DNA of 5,856 nt, from positions 1 to 5,856 of the forward strand of contig USQD01000132.1 of assembly GCA_900556795.1 (NCBI GenBank). The letters run 5' to 3'. Below the pieces are notes generated by a model that saw only the letters and a list, made by a program, of their open reading frames with translations, was not told the DNA's origin and did no database searches. Below are positions 5,844-5,856 of this stretch, piece after piece. Source of the stretch: an uncultured Prevotella sp. (lineage in GTDB: Bacteria; Bacteroidota; Bacteroidia; Bacteroidales; Bacteroidaceae). The position numbers and the translations under genes are program-made. The stretch's first letter is position 1; each line of letters starts with the position of its first letter.

Positions 5844-5856
5844 AAAAAAAAAAAAA
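5844..5856. other. Artefactual poly-A after the adapter
   Basis: Thirteen A residues follow the exact end of the adapter and run to the end of the window. Bases called after the physical end of an adapter-ligated molecule often appear as A in four-colour Illumina data. It should not be read as a poly-A tail or a genomic homopolymer. Confidence 0.93.

Noticed and set aside
5786..5856. Terminal sequence as a novel structured or poly-A element
   Set aside because: It matches a known synthetic sequencing adapter followed by base-calling A's.

Overview
The window looks like a contig end from a Bacteroidales bacterium, most likely Prevotellaceae (Prevotella/Segatella-like). Three things support this. 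There is a textbook Bacteroidota promoter (TTTG, 20-bp gap, TACTTTTG) upstream of gmd. Starts are A/T-rich with little or no Shine-Dalgarno sequence. The GDP-L-fucose synthase carries the long insertions I associate with this order. The genus is inferred from general resemblance, not from a search.

Layout, all genes on the + strand. (1) 39-1556 encodes a RecD-like superfamily 1 DNA helicase. It starts inside an A/T-rich period-7 repeat and carries a second, different period-7 repeat (AAAGTTC units) in an apparent insertion. (2) 1557-1742 is intergenic, with a strong promoter and then a leader that can fold either as a terminator-like hairpin or as a competing hairpin. (3) 1743-4066 is a two-gene operon, gmd-fcl, with a 2-bp gap. 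It converts GDP-mannose to GDP-L-fucose and is closed by a good intrinsic terminator at 4086-4121. (4) 4193-5752 encodes a secreted PQQ-like beta-propeller protein of unknown function, with a strong hairpin over its stop codon. (5) 5786-5856 is not genomic: it matches the reverse complement of the 58-nt Illumina TruSeq universal adapter as I remember it, followed by 13 A. Genuine sequence therefore ends at about 5785.

How the genes relate: Gmd and Fcl act in sequence in the cytoplasm to make the fucose donor used for capsule, O-antigen and the Bacteroidales general protein O-glycosylation system. The secreted propeller next door has six matches to the D-(S/T)-(A/I/L/V/M/T) sequon of that system, as many as the three cytoplasmic proteins combined, so it may be a client of the fucose made here. 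The helicase is probably only a neighbour. I see no CRISPR array, transposase, tRNA or rRNA, and no convincing new multi-gene system. The most interesting leads are the attenuator-like gmd leader, the heptanucleotide repeats in and at the start of the helicase gene, and the sequon-rich propeller.
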